Assembly (NCBI GenBank): GCA_024653485.1
Contig: JANLFY010000006.1
Coordinates: forward strand, 62,001 to 126,000
Source: Bacillota bacterium
Lineage (GTDB): Bacteria; Bacillota; SHA-98; UBA4971
Direction: 5' to 3'
Length of the DNA stretch: 64,000 nt
The notes under the pieces were generated by a model. The model was not told the origin of the DNA. It worked only from the letters and a program-made list of their open reading frames with translations, and ran no database searches. Position 1 is the first letter of the stretch. Each line of letters begins with the position of its first letter. Position numbers and translations under genes: made by a program. Positions 43,951-53,021 of this stretch are shown one piece after another.

Positions 43951-45369
43951 ATGACGGAGTCGAGCAAACCCATCAGTCTCTGTCAAATGCTCCAGCAGGG
44001 CGGGAGATTTCTCGTAACGACCCATCTGGGTCAAGCCGAATACGTGACGCCACGAGAATGGCAGGCCCTCACAATGATGGAGGGCTTCCACACGTGTGAG
44101 GAGATAGCCGCGTCCGCCGGCCTGCCGGTGAACAGCCTTCTCGAGCTCTGCGCGCGACTCGAGGCCGGTGGTTACGTGACGGACTTGGATCGCTGGAACA
44201 GGCTGAGCTGGTGTCCCGAGTGCCGAGTGTACGTGCTCTCACAGCAAGGGGTTTGCAGGTGCGGAAGACCGACAGACAAGGTAGAGCTCATGCCGCCGTG
44301 TGATACATGGATCCTCTTCCCAGAAGAACACAGAATGGTTCGGGAGCTGGCGCGTGATCGTCTGGGCCTCGAAATCAGGGAAGATGCGTTCCTTCTCGGC
44401 AACTGGGGGGTCAAAGGCACCATCCCCTTCTGGGAGATCGTCTTCGAAGGTCGAGTCATGCTAAGGATCTGCTTCGAAGGGCTTGACCGCCGCACCTGGC
44501 GGGTCGCGCCCGGAGAAAGCCTTCCGCACGCGAACGCGAGCGGACGTGCGGTAAGCGAGCGCACCGGCGCCGTCCGGTCAGGCACCGGGCATGCAACCGA
44601 AATGAACGAGTACATCGATCTCCTGGTGGAGCACAACAGGCAACACCTTGACTCGCTCGCACGGCGCTCGCACGCGATCATGGAGACCACCTTCGGCTTG
44701 TTCCCGTCGCTTCCCATGATCTACTTCAGTGGTGGCAAGGAAAGCATGGTGATGGCGCACCTCATGAGCCAGCTCGGAATCGAGTGCAACCTGCTCTTCG
44801 TGGCCACCGGCATGGACCAGCCCGACGACGTCGGCTTCTTTCATGACGTGGTCGCGCCGTGGTCGCGTCAATACAACCGTTTCCACCTGCACGTTTTCAC
44901 ACAGGACAGCTCGCGGTTCCTTGCCCTGGCCCGCGAGAACGGGGTTCTGAGCTCCAAGAACCCCTGGTGTCGCACGAAGATCAAGATGCCGCTGAAACAC
45001 AAAGCCACTTCGGAGATTTACGGGAGCCAGTACTTCACGGCCTATGAAGGAAGCCGAAAGTACGAGACGAACTACCGACGACGCTACGCCACTGTGAATT
45101 TCCCCAGGAACTATCCGAATCAGGTTTGGGTCCACCCAATTGCGGATTGGACAGGGCTCGAGGTGTGGCTCTATCTGATCAGCAACAGGCTTCCTGTCAG
45201 CCCCGTTTACTTGAAGGGTTTCCAAAAGACCACGTGCTGGTGCTGTCCGCTCGTTCAACCATATCACTTGGAGAGATCGAGGGCACTGTACCCGGAACTC
45301 TGGGCATCTCTAAACGACGTGGCCCTGGCCGGGTTCGATGACAGAGATAGCGTGGAAATCCCGTACTAG
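43951..45369 (+). CDS. PP-loop ATPase, PAPS-reductase-like, with RRE/PqqD-like N-terminus
   Basis: 472 residues in three parts. Residues 1-75 (ISLCQMLQQGGRF, YVTPREWQALTMMEGFHTCEEIAASAG, LLELCARLEAGGYV) look like the PqqD-type winged helix that serves as peptide recognition element in RiPP systems. A small zinc-ribbon (CPECRVYVLSQQGVCRCG) follows. The rest is a PP-loop domain with YFSGGKESMVM (ATP-binding SGGKxS), CRTKIKMPLKH and a C-terminal TTCWCCPLVQPYH. PP-loop enzymes adenylate a carbonyl for thiolation or amidation, or reduce sulfonucleotides. ATG 43951 has AGAGGGCGAG upstream. Confidence 0.75.
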   Translation: MTESSKPISLCQMLQQGGRFLVTTHLGQAEYVTPREWQALTMMEGFHTCEEIAASAGLPVNSLLELCARLEAGGYVTDLDRWNRLSWCPECRVYVLSQQGVCRCGRPTDKVELMPPCDTWILFPEEHRMVRELARDRLGLEIREDAFLLGNWGVKGTIPFWEIVFEGRVMLRICFEGLDRRTWRVAPGESLPHANASGRAVSERTGAVRSGTGHATEMNEYIDLLVEHNRQHLDSLARRSHAIMETTFGLFPSLPMIYFSGGKESMVMAHLMSQLGIECNLLFVATGMDQPDDVGFFHDVVAPWSRQYNRFHLHVFTQDSSRFLALARENGVLSSKNPWCRTKIKMPLKHKATSEIYGSQYFTAYEGSRKYETNYRRRYATVNFPRNYPNQVWVHPIADWTGLEVWLYLISNRLPVSPVYLKGFQKTTCWCCPLVQPYHLERSRALYPELWASLNDVALAGFDDRDSVEIPY

Positions 45370-45484
45370 CCCCTCGGGTGCGTTAGGATGCCTCGTAGCG
45401 CGCGTCGCACGCAAGGTATCGCAAGGTGTAGTGAGGAGCACGGGATGAAGGTCGCGCCAGTCAGGGGTGGAGGTGGAAACCCCG

Positions 45485-47545
45485 GTGGTACTTACGCCCC
45501 AAGACCTCTCGGAAATGACTCGAGAGGAGCGAATAGCCCTCGTCGGTCGGAAGGCGAGTAACCTAGTCGAGCTAGGGCTTCTCAAAGTGGAAGTGCCTCC
45601 CTGGATCGCTGTCACGACACGCTTCCAGGAAGCTTGCTGGCGTCATCCCGCGAATCGAAGCCACAGGGACAGAGTGGATGCCCATCTAATCAACGCGGTG
45701 GGACTGGTGCAGGCCCTGCCTTCGTTGCGCGAAAGCGTAACGCGATTGGTTTTCCCTCATGAGCTGCGGACGCTCCTCAGACAGAAGCTGGCACTTACGA
45801 ACCTGGGCGAGCGCCTCGCGGTGAGGTCGTCCGGGATTCGCGAAGACTGTCGAGCCCATTCCGGTGCCGGCATGTTCGCCAGCGTCCTCGATGTTTCAGC
45901 CGATGCTGTGGAAGAGGCGATTAAGACGTGTTGGGCGTCTCTGTTCTCCGAAGCGTATCTCCTGCTCTTCGGAAATCAGACTCTCAGCACCGACAAGATT
46001 AGCATGGGCGTCATCATCCAGCGGATGGTCAAGGCGGAAAGGAGCGGAATACTCTTCACCATCAACCCAACTACGGGAGACCGCTCCGAGGTCGTGGTCG
46101 AAGCATGCCGCGGAGGATGCGCGCCGCTAGCGGCAGGCATGGGATCAGCGGAACGCCTGGTCGTACACAAGCTGAACGTGAAAGCGACCGCGTCAGAAGG
46201 TGCCACGCCGCGAGAGACGCAAGGAAGCCCGTCTGGAGGAAGGGGCACGCCGGTTCTCAGCCAAAGCGAGCTGGAGCAGCTAGCAGAGCGGGCGCTGCGC
46301 GCAGAAGAGCACTTCTGCTGGCCGCAAGACATCGAGTGGGCGATAGAAGGCGGCCGCGTGTTCTTCCTTCAAGCACGCCCTGTCACCACTCTGGAACCAC
46401 ATCGCCGCGATAGCCAGTACGAACCAATGGTGTTCGAGCTGCACGAAGCGGAGGAAGTTCCTCCGGAAGCATTGGGCGCTCACAGGCGCAGACTTGGTCG
46501 GTGGAAGGTCAAGAAGATCCCTTTCTACAAGGCGTGCCGCAGGGCCGGCATAAAAGCGTGCCGGTGGATCTTCCTGCGCGTCTCCACCCATACCTTTGAC
46601 GCGGTCGACTGGAATGCTCTTCTCGGCATGCTCGAGGCGCCCAGCGTGTACGTGGGCATTAACGAGACGGTGATGGACCTCCAGGTCCCCACGTCGCAAC
46701 TCAAGCGGAAGCTGCTCGAGGTCGCCAGCGTGTATCAAGAGGACGCCGTGACTGTCTATCTTAGGGAGAGCTTTCCGACTGAGGTCGCCATTCTATCCCA
46801 GGTGACCCCGGATGGCGCCGTCTATCTCGAGGCGGCCCCCGGCTTTCTCTCAGGAATCAACGCAGGCATCGTCACTCCCGAATCTTGTCTCATAAGTCCC
46901 GACAACCTTTGCGCGGGCAGGTCTCCTGATAGACCTGCGAACCAGCAGTGGAAAGGCGCGTCCTGCCGATTCATCGGGCCGCCTGACCTCGAGACGATAG
47001 CCGAAGGCACTCTCGCTCTGCAGCGAGAACTCGGGGACATCGTGGTCGAGTGGTGGAAGTGGAACGACAAGCTGTACGCGAACGACGTCTCTCTTGTATG
47101 GTCCAAGCTTCCTTGCGCTCCCGACGGGGCGAGCGGAGCGCTCGAGACTTCATTCATCCCGATTTCCCCCGGTTCATTCGAGGGCCCGCTTGTCAGGTTG
47201 GAGGACTTCGATGAGTACCTCACGGCATACATGAGTCACGGCCGCGGCATCAGCGTTATGGGCCGCAATCCAGACATAGACAACCTAGACTTCGTCGCAT
47301 CTCTACGCGCTCGATTGAGAGGAGCCGCGTCAGGGCCTATAAAGCCCGTTGTCTGGGCGGAGAAGCCGCTTCTCTTCCTGGCGCCGTTGGTGTCGGAGGT
47401 CTCCGGGTTCGTGTTCCGCAATGCAAGCCTGCTATGTCACCTAAGCATAATCCTACGAGAGCAGCGTGTGCCGGCCGTCAGCACGGGAGGGCGAGACCTC
47501 TCCCTCAAGAACGGCGAGTGGTTCAGGTACAGCGGTGAATCGTAG
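45485..47545 (+). CDS. PEP synthase/PPDK-like phosphotransferase with altered His loop
   Basis: About 686 residues. N-terminal ATP-grasp PPDK_N domain: GRKASNLVEL, LAVRSSGIREDCRAHSGAGMF, VIIQRMVKAERSGILFTINPTTG and WAIEGGRVFFLQARPVT. After a long middle region the C-terminal mobile domain keeps the phosphohistidine (CHLSIILREQRVPAV), but the canonical TxGGxxSH is changed to NASLLCH. It probably transfers phosphate from ATP through a His to an unknown acceptor, as rifampin phosphotransferase does. The GTG start at 45485 is preferred because GGAGGTG precedes it by about nine bases; GTG 45467 and ATG 45512 are alternatives. Confidence 0.75.
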   Translation: MVLTPQDLSEMTREERIALVGRKASNLVELGLLKVEVPPWIAVTTRFQEACWRHPANRSHRDRVDAHLINAVGLVQALPSLRESVTRLVFPHELRTLLRQKLALTNLGERLAVRSSGIREDCRAHSGAGMFASVLDVSADAVEEAIKTCWASLFSEAYLLLFGNQTLSTDKISMGVIIQRMVKAERSGILFTINPTTGDRSEVVVEACRGGCAPLAAGMGSAERLVVHKLNVKATASEGATPRETQGSPSGGRGTPVLSQSELEQLAERALRAEEHFCWPQDIEWAIEGGRVFFLQARPVTTLEPHRRDSQYEPMVFELHEAEEVPPEALGAHRRRLGRWKVKKIPFYKACRRAGIKACRWIFLRVSTHTFDAVDWNALLGMLEAPSVYVGINETVMDLQVPTSQLKRKLLEVASVYQEDAVTVYLRESFPTEVAILSQVTPDGAVYLEAAPGFLSGINAGIVTPESCLISPDNLCAGRSPDRPANQQWKGASCRFIGPPDLETIAEGTLALQRELGDIVVEWWKWNDKLYANDVSLVWSKLPCAPDGASGALETSFIPISPGSFEGPLVRLEDFDEYLTAYMSHGRGISVMGRNPDIDNLDFVASLRARLRGAASGPIKPVVWAEKPLLFLAPLVSEVSGFVFRNASLLCHLSIILREQRVPAVSTGGRDLSLKNGEWFRYSGES

Positions 47546-47574
47546 GCATCAACATGATCGAGGACGGATGCTCG

Positions 47575-49188
47575 ATGGACATTCTGCTCGTGAACGCGAT
47601 CTTCGGAAAGAAGCGTCTATCGGAGCCGATGGGCTTGTGCTACCTAGCAGCTGTGTTGCGCGCGAACGGCTACCGGAACGTCACCATCCTGGAGCCGCGC
47701 ATACTGGACATGTCCGTTGATGACGTGGTCCAAAGAGTCCTCTCGGTCGACCCGGACGTGTTGGGGATCTCCACGTTCTCATTCCAAAAGGGCCATGTCT
47801 TCGACCTCGTGCGCCGGTCCAGGCAAAGAGGGTTCCGGGGAGTGATCGTGCTGGGCGGCCTCGGCGCGACACTCTGCCACGAAGTGTACCTGAGGGAATG
47901 TCCGGAAATAGACTCTATCGTTTGTGGGGAAGGGGAACTCACGTTCCTAGACATGGTCCGGGCTCTCTCATCAGGCAGCCAGGATTGGAAGACGCTCAAA
48001 GGCGTGGCGTGGCGCGACGAAGCGGGGCAGGTTCACTACAACAGAGGCAGAGAGCGTATCAGAAACCTCGACGAGCTTCCATTCATGGCTCGGGACGTTC
48101 TCGAACAGAACATCTCGCTCCTGGGCAGGGAAAGGGTCACGGCGTGTGTAATGGGGGGGCGCGGCTGCTATAACAACTGCTCTTTCTGTTGGATATCAAA
48201 CGCTCTCGACATGCAGGAGGGACTGCGCTACCGCCAGAGGTCTGTGAGGAACATCGTGGACGAGATCCAAATGATTGTGGAGACGTACGGTGTCACCGAT
48301 TTCTCTTTCGAAGACGATAACTTCATACTGCCGGGGGCTGCAGGGATAGAGCGAGCCCGCGAGTTCCGCGACGAGGTCAAGAAGCGCGGCCTAAAGATCA
48401 CCTTCTTCTTCCAAACGCGGCCCGATACCGTCACGCGTGAAGCCATCTCTCTGTTCAAGGAAGCGGGCCTTGCCAAGTTGTTCATCGGCATCGAAGCGAT
48501 TACCGAAGAGGACCTGGCGCTTTACAAGAAGTGTTGCACCCCTCAGCAGCTCGAAGAGTGTCTCGCCATTCTGAGGGACCTTGACTACCTGCCAGACGTG
48601 GAGCGCGAGCACAGAGGGCGTGTGCGCTTCGGGTACATAGCATTTCACCCGCTTACGACCGTCAAGAGCCTCAGGCAGTCCCTGGAGTTCTTCCAGAGAC
48701 ATCGACTGACGCCCAAACGCCTGCTGACAAAGATCAACCTGTACGATGGAGACATGGACATCGCGAGGGCGTTCGCGGAGAAGGGCGCCGCCGTGGAGGG
48801 CGGCACGTACCAGTTCAAGGATCCGATGGTTGGGAAGATCTATGAGTGCTTCTCAGAGTATTGCGGTAAGGTGTTTGAATATCGAGAGGCAATCAGAAGC
48901 ATCGAGAAACACCTCGCACGGTTGGGTGCGAGTAGGTCGGACTACGAAGATCTTTGTGCCGACCGCCGCAGGCTCGATGACATGGCGCTCGGTTTCCTTG
49001 GCGGACTTCTCTCGATAGCGGAAGAGTCCGGCGACATGGAAGAAAGACGTGCCCGGCTCGATCGGCTCCTCGCAGAGGAACTCGAGCGTTTCGACTGCTA
49101 TGCCAGGGAAACCAACCTGAGCGGCAGGATACAGGAATGCGCCGCCAAGCACGGTGCCACTTCGGGAATGCACGACATGTACTGGTGA
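47575..49188 (+). CDS. B12-binding-type radical SAM enzyme
   Basis: About 537 residues. Residues 1-130 are a B12-binding-like Rossmann domain (DILLVNAIFG, PMGLCYLAAVLRANGY, GISTFSFQKGHVF, VLGGLGATLCHE) that lacks the canonical DxHxxG. MGGRGCYNNCSFCW is the CX3CX2C cluster motif, FSFEDDNFILP and LFIGIEA follow. The last 110 residues are helical. Members make C-methylations or rearrangements or modify tRNA and natural products. ATG 47575 is chosen as the domain starts there; ATG 47554 is an alternative. Thirty bases after the previous stop. Confidence 0.85.
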   Translation: MDILLVNAIFGKKRLSEPMGLCYLAAVLRANGYRNVTILEPRILDMSVDDVVQRVLSVDPDVLGISTFSFQKGHVFDLVRRSRQRGFRGVIVLGGLGATLCHEVYLRECPEIDSIVCGEGELTFLDMVRALSSGSQDWKTLKGVAWRDEAGQVHYNRGRERIRNLDELPFMARDVLEQNISLLGRERVTACVMGGRGCYNNCSFCWISNALDMQEGLRYRQRSVRNIVDEIQMIVETYGVTDFSFEDDNFILPGAAGIERAREFRDEVKKRGLKITFFFQTRPDTVTREAISLFKEAGLAKLFIGIEAITEEDLALYKKCCTPQQLEECLAILRDLDYLPDVEREHRGRVRFGYIAFHPLTTVKSLRQSLEFFQRHRLTPKRLLTKINLYDGDMDIARAFAEKGAAVEGGTYQFKDPMVGKIYECFSEYCGKVFEYREAIRSIEKHLARLGASRSDYEDLCADRRRLDDMALGFLGGLLSIAEESGDMEERRARLDRLLAEELERFDCYARETNLSGRIQECAAKHGATSGMHDMYW

Positions 49189-49257
49189 CGACTCCAGGGG
49201 ATCGCTCCGTTGCGCTCTGGTCACAGAGATTCACGTGGCGACTGGGTGGGAGCAAAA

Positions 49258-50127
49258 GTGGGCAACAGCAGGGGAATGATAGCCATCGTGACAGAAGAGG
49301 TGGCCGACTTCGTGCACCGGCCGGCCGATTACGACCTGACCCTGGTGCGCAGGCTGTACAAGCTCGATAACGACGTGGAAGTAGTCGGGTTCGTGGGAAA
49401 CCGACGGGGGAAGGAGTTTGTGTACTTTCCCGCGCTTGGCATGAACGACCGCCTGGACGCTGTCTCGGCGCCCGTCGCTCTCTTTGGCATCTTTGAAACC
49501 GAGCCTCCGGCGGCTCTCGTTCTCGTGGCGAAGGTCGGAGGGATCAACCCGTTGCTCTGCGTCGGCGATATCGTGATCCCGCAGGACTTCGCCGATTTCA
49601 CGAGCCGCCGTCACCGCAGCTACCTGCAACACGTCAACCCGCGAGTCTCCGTCCATTACAGTCTGAGGCGCCCCATATGTCGCAAGCTGGCAGCGAACCT
49701 CTTCGCCGAGATCAGCTCATCCGCAAGGGAGGAATTCCGGTGCAACACGTTTCTCGCCGGGACGTACGTCTGCACGGAAGGCCCCGGGTTTGAGACGAGG
49801 AGCGAGATCGTCGCCTTTTCCCGGATGGGCTTCGACTGCGTGGGACACACCCTCGCCCCCATGGTGTATTACGCTCGGGAGCTCGGCCTGTGCTTTGCCG
49901 CCGTCTGTCTAGTATCCAACGCCGCGGAAGGACTGGCGTCTGGCTCGGAAGCAGGTGGTAGCGCTTGGCATCTGTCGCGGGCTGAGCTGTCCAGCCGCAT
50001 CGTCCGTCTTGTCTTGCTCGCGGCTGACGCGGCTCTCCCCACGGGCTGCGACGACTGCTCCAGCGACGAGCTGTGGTTCAGGCGCCCGACGGAGAGAAGC
50101 CGCCTCTTTGACTGCGGAGCTCGGTAG
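49258..50127 (+). CDS. Nucleoside phosphorylase, MTAP/PNP-like
   Basis: About 289 residues. CTEGPGFETRSEI is the purine-nucleoside and sulfate/ribose-binding signature of 5'-methylthioadenosine phosphorylases, and GDIVIPQDFADFTSRR is another MTAP/PNP landmark. The start of the fold (usually IGxxGGSGLY with the phosphate-binding Ser) is replaced by VTEEVADFVHRPADYD, and NPLLCVGD stands for the canonical NPxxxxGD. Likely substrate is MTA or 5'-deoxyadenosine, the latter a by-product of radical SAM chemistry. GTG 49258 is preferred (GGGAG upstream). Confidence 0.75.
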   Translation: MGNSRGMIAIVTEEVADFVHRPADYDLTLVRRLYKLDNDVEVVGFVGNRRGKEFVYFPALGMNDRLDAVSAPVALFGIFETEPPAALVLVAKVGGINPLLCVGDIVIPQDFADFTSRRHRSYLQHVNPRVSVHYSLRRPICRKLAANLFAEISSSAREEFRCNTFLAGTYVCTEGPGFETRSEIVAFSRMGFDCVGHTLAPMVYYARELGLCFAAVCLVSNAAEGLASGSEAGGSAWHLSRAELSSRIVRLVLLAADAALPTGCDDCSSDELWFRRPTERSRLFDCGAR

Positions 50128-50178
50128 AGCCTTCGGCTATCCCGCCATCCGCGACCGCAAACATGGAGTGGTGACAGG

Positions 50179-51486
50179 GTGAGCAGCCGCCCGTTGTGCC
50201 TGAAAGACGGTTGGATCGTGACACAGGACCCTCGGCGAAGCACGTTCAAGGGCTCCGTCCTGATCGAGTCCGGCAGAATCACAAGAATACTCACGTCCGA
50301 CCAGGGGTTGACATGCAATGAGATCCCAGCTGACTCGGAGACGCTCGACATTGAAGGCGCCGTATTGGTGCCCGCCTTAATCAACGGCCACTACCATCTC
50401 GGCGAGACCATCTTCCGGTCGAAGGCAGACGGCCTGGACCTGGCCGCGTACCTCGATCTCAGCCACAACAGCTACCTGGATAGCAGGTGGTATGAGCACA
50501 GGCAGCGCATTCACTCGCTGTCGGCACATATCGCCCTGCTAGAGGCGGCCCGGCAGGGCGTGGGTACGGTGTGCGTGTCACGCGGGTGGGAAGAGGTCCG
50601 CGCGCTGGGTCTCTGTTCCGTAAGCTGCTATCCTGTGATTCGCGTAAGAAAGCTCGAGGACTTGTACGCGTCTTTCGACGCCGATTTCGCCCGCATCTAC
50701 GAGCGGTATCACTCCCAACAGGTGAGAGTGGGAATCTTCGTCCAGAGCCTCTCCACCGTAGATGACGAAAAGCTCCTGGCGATCAGCGGGTGGCTTAGGG
50801 AGAAGAACGACGTGATGCTGGTGATCCACGTCTCGGAAACCAGAAGTGAGGTCGAGAAGCTCCGGTCAGAGCGCGGGATGAGCCCATTTCAGCTGCTTGA
50901 TCGGTTGGGCCTGCTCGGCCCCAGAACGGTGTGCGTTCACTGCGTGCACGTTGACGAACGGGACCTCGACCTGATTGCAGAGCGAAAACCCGGGTTGGTG
51001 CTGTGCCCGGTGGCCAACCTCAAGCTCGGCGACGGGATCCCTCCGGTCCGCCTCCTGACCGAGACAGGCGCGCCCGTCGCCGCCGGGACAGACGGCCTCG
51101 CTACCAACAACTCCGCAAGCGTTCTCGAGAGCGCCAAACTCTGCGCCCTCCTGGGCAGGCTCAGCGCCCAGCGGGCATTCGACTTGGTCACCACGGGTGC
51201 CGCGGACGTGCTGAAGCTGCCTCGCCAAGGTCGGATCGAGGTGGGCGCAGAAGCAAGTGTCGCGGTCTTCAGACCGTATCGCTCGTCGGCACAGCCCTGG
51301 AGTGCGTCGAACATCCTGAGCCACCTCGTCTTCAATTTCGCCGGGTTCCTCCTCGAAACGCTGATCGTCCAAGGTCGCAAGGTCATATGGCGGGGAGAGA
51401 TGGTCGCCGCCGACGAAGGGCGTCTGGTGGCCCAGTTCCAGGCTATGCAGGCGGAAATGGAGCGGGCGGAAACGGAGGATGTATAG
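50179..51486 (+). CDS. Amidohydrolase, MTA/SAH deaminase-like
   Basis: 435 residues, family-length. NGHYHLGETIF stands for the metal-binding HxH near the N-terminus, LVIHVSETRSEVEKL and CVHCVHVDERDLDL provide further His ligands, VANLKLGDGIPPV and VAAGTDGLATNN (metal Asp) complete the amidohydrolase barrel. This set is that of the MTA/SAH/5'-deoxyadenosine deaminases. It would deaminate the adenine of a 5'-modified adenosine. The GTG start lies 51 bases after the phosphorylase. Confidence 0.82.
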   Translation: MSSRPLCLKDGWIVTQDPRRSTFKGSVLIESGRITRILTSDQGLTCNEIPADSETLDIEGAVLVPALINGHYHLGETIFRSKADGLDLAAYLDLSHNSYLDSRWYEHRQRIHSLSAHIALLEAARQGVGTVCVSRGWEEVRALGLCSVSCYPVIRVRKLEDLYASFDADFARIYERYHSQQVRVGIFVQSLSTVDDEKLLAISGWLREKNDVMLVIHVSETRSEVEKLRSERGMSPFQLLDRLGLLGPRTVCVHCVHVDERDLDLIAERKPGLVLCPVANLKLGDGIPPVRLLTETGAPVAAGTDGLATNNSASVLESAKLCALLGRLSAQRAFDLVTTGAADVLKLPRQGRIEVGAEASVAVFRPYRSSAQPWSASNILSHLVFNFAGFLLETLIVQGRKVIWRGEMVAADEGRLVAQFQAMQAEMERAETEDV

Positions 51487-51487
51487 T

Positions 51488-52327
51488 GTGATGCTTGACA
51501 ACCGTCCGGACATCGGAAACGCGAACCGCGCCTACTATGACGCCGTCAGCTGCTGCTACGATGCCAAACACGGCATCTCCTCCGTTGACATGGGTTGGTT
51601 CATCGAAGATGTCAAGAGGCTGCTTGGAGAGATGCCTGCGGGCGTCAAGGTCCTTGATTGCGGAGCCGGCACCGGACGCTGCGCCATCAAGTTTGCAAAG
51701 GCTGGCAACGAGGTCCTTGCCATCGATGTTAGTGGCAGGATCCTGGATAGGTGTCGAATGAACGCTTCCCTTGAAGGCGTTCGCGTATCTACGCTCGAGG
51801 CCGACTGCTGCAGGATCCCTTTGCCTTCCGGGACCTTCGATATAGTGGCGTTCTGCGCGGCGCTCCACCACATACAAGACGTCAAACAGGCGCTTGCGGA
51901 GGCCGGCCGCCTCCTCAAGCCGGGGGGACGCTTGCTACTGATGGCTGAACCCAAGGCATCCGTGATCCGTCCGGCTTGGATGAGAAGAATCAAGGATAGA
52001 CTATCCGACGCGTACGATCGCTCCGTTTGCGGGCAAGTCGAGCTGGAAGCCAACCCTGACGTGCATATCTTCATGGTGCGGGAACTTCGGAGTCTTCTGA
52101 AAGCCTTGGGGTTTGGAAGCATAAGGGTATGGGAGTTCTTCTGTTTGACATCGATATACCGGGACCTCGTCTACTACAGAATACGCGACAATCGGGTGCG
52201 ATCCAAACTGTACTGGTGGCTATACTGGATTGACAGGCGTGCCCTTGGGTTCCTGCCCAGCGCGTGCAAGGCTCTGTTCCATCTCGCCGCTGTGAAAGAA
52301 GGTGCGAGCGAATGCGGGGGCGTCTAG
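51488..52327 (+). CDS. Class I SAM-dependent methyltransferase
   Basis: 279 residues. VKVLDCGAGTGRCAIKFA is motif I, VLAIDVSGRIL and FDIVAFCAALHHIQD follow, then LLKPGGRLLLMAEP, a Methyltransf_11-type layout. The C-terminus is basic and aromatic (WWLYWIDRRALG) and may bind a hydrophobic substrate. GTG 51488 is chosen because GGAGG is nine bases upstream; ATG 51479 lies too close to it. One base separates it from the stop of the deaminase gene. Confidence 0.85.
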   Translation: MMLDNRPDIGNANRAYYDAVSCCYDAKHGISSVDMGWFIEDVKRLLGEMPAGVKVLDCGAGTGRCAIKFAKAGNEVLAIDVSGRILDRCRMNASLEGVRVSTLEADCCRIPLPSGTFDIVAFCAALHHIQDVKQALAEAGRLLKPGGRLLLMAEPKASVIRPAWMRRIKDRLSDAYDRSVCGQVELEANPDVHIFMVRELRSLLKALGFGSIRVWEFFCLTSIYRDLVYYRIRDNRVRSKLYWWLYWIDRRALGFLPSACKALFHLAAVKEGASECGGV

Positions 52328-52992
52328 TCGCGGTCTGTGGTATGATAGGGACCGGCAAGAGCACCCTCATTTCAGGGCTTTCGAGGTTGGACCCTTCGGT
52401 CGTCACCGTCGCCCAGCCGCCGGAGAGATGGAAGGAAGACCCGAGGGTCCTCGACATGCTGCGAGAGAACCCGTCCGGGAGATTCTGCGGGCCCGGCGAG
52501 ATAGCGTTCGCTGTCCAACTGAGGCTCAAGCAGCAAGAGGAGGAGATCGTCCCTGCCCTCTTGCAGGGCAGGGACGTCATTTGCCACCGGTACTTCTACT
52601 GCCTCGCGGCGTATTACATGTGCTTCGCTCCGGCCTTTCTGCGACTTGCTTACGAAGAGGCATCCGGAATCATCGAACCAGACCTGACCATAGTCCTCGA
52701 TGCCGAACCTTCTCACGTCCTTGCTCGGCATCTCGCCCGGCGCAAGGAGGTCTTCCCGTATCAGCTGGACCTTCAGACGACGGTTCGCACGAGACAAGCC
52801 TATTTGTCCCTGGCAAGGGAGCACGGGTTCATGACAATCGACTCAACGAAGGAACCTCCAGAGGAGGTGCTGCGCAAAGCCCGTCAATCGATAGAGCGGC
52901 TTCCTGAAAAGGAGACGCTCACGGGGCGTTTCAAGCACGTCTCTCTGCCCCAGGGTCTTGCGCAACCTACGCAAGACCTCGGGCTCAAATAG
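52312..52992 (+). CDS. P-loop deoxynucleoside/thymidylate kinase-like protein
   Basis: 226 residues. VAVCGMIGTGKSTLISGL is a Walker A motif; DVICHRYFYCLAAYYMCFAPA fits the DR[YF]-type motif of thymidylate and deoxynucleoside kinases and EPDLTIVLDAEPSHVLARHLARRKE the lid region. It would phosphorylate a nucleoside or similar hydroxyl. ATG 52312 is 16 bases inside the preceding methyltransferase gene, with AAGGTG upstream, so the two are coupled. Last gene of the plus-strand operon; it ends 29 bases from the converging one. Confidence 0.78.
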   Translation: MRGRLVAVCGMIGTGKSTLISGLSRLDPSVVTVAQPPERWKEDPRVLDMLRENPSGRFCGPGEIAFAVQLRLKQQEEEIVPALLQGRDVICHRYFYCLAAYYMCFAPAFLRLAYEEASGIIEPDLTIVLDAEPSHVLARHLARRKEVFPYQLDLQTTVRTRQAYLSLAREHGFMTIDSTKEPPEEVLRKARQSIERLPEKETLTGRFKHVSLPQGLAQPTQDLGLK

Positions 52993-53021
52993 GGACCGAA
53001 TGGCAAATGGAAGCGCGGCCC

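Noticed and set aside
45445-45561. 38-codon frame MKVAPVRGGGGNPGG... behind GAGGAG, a Gly-rich peptide as possible RiPP precursor
   Set aside because: Its Gly run is explained by the GGTGGAGGTGG ribosome site of the following PEP-synthase-like gene, and it overlaps that gene's conserved region in another frame.
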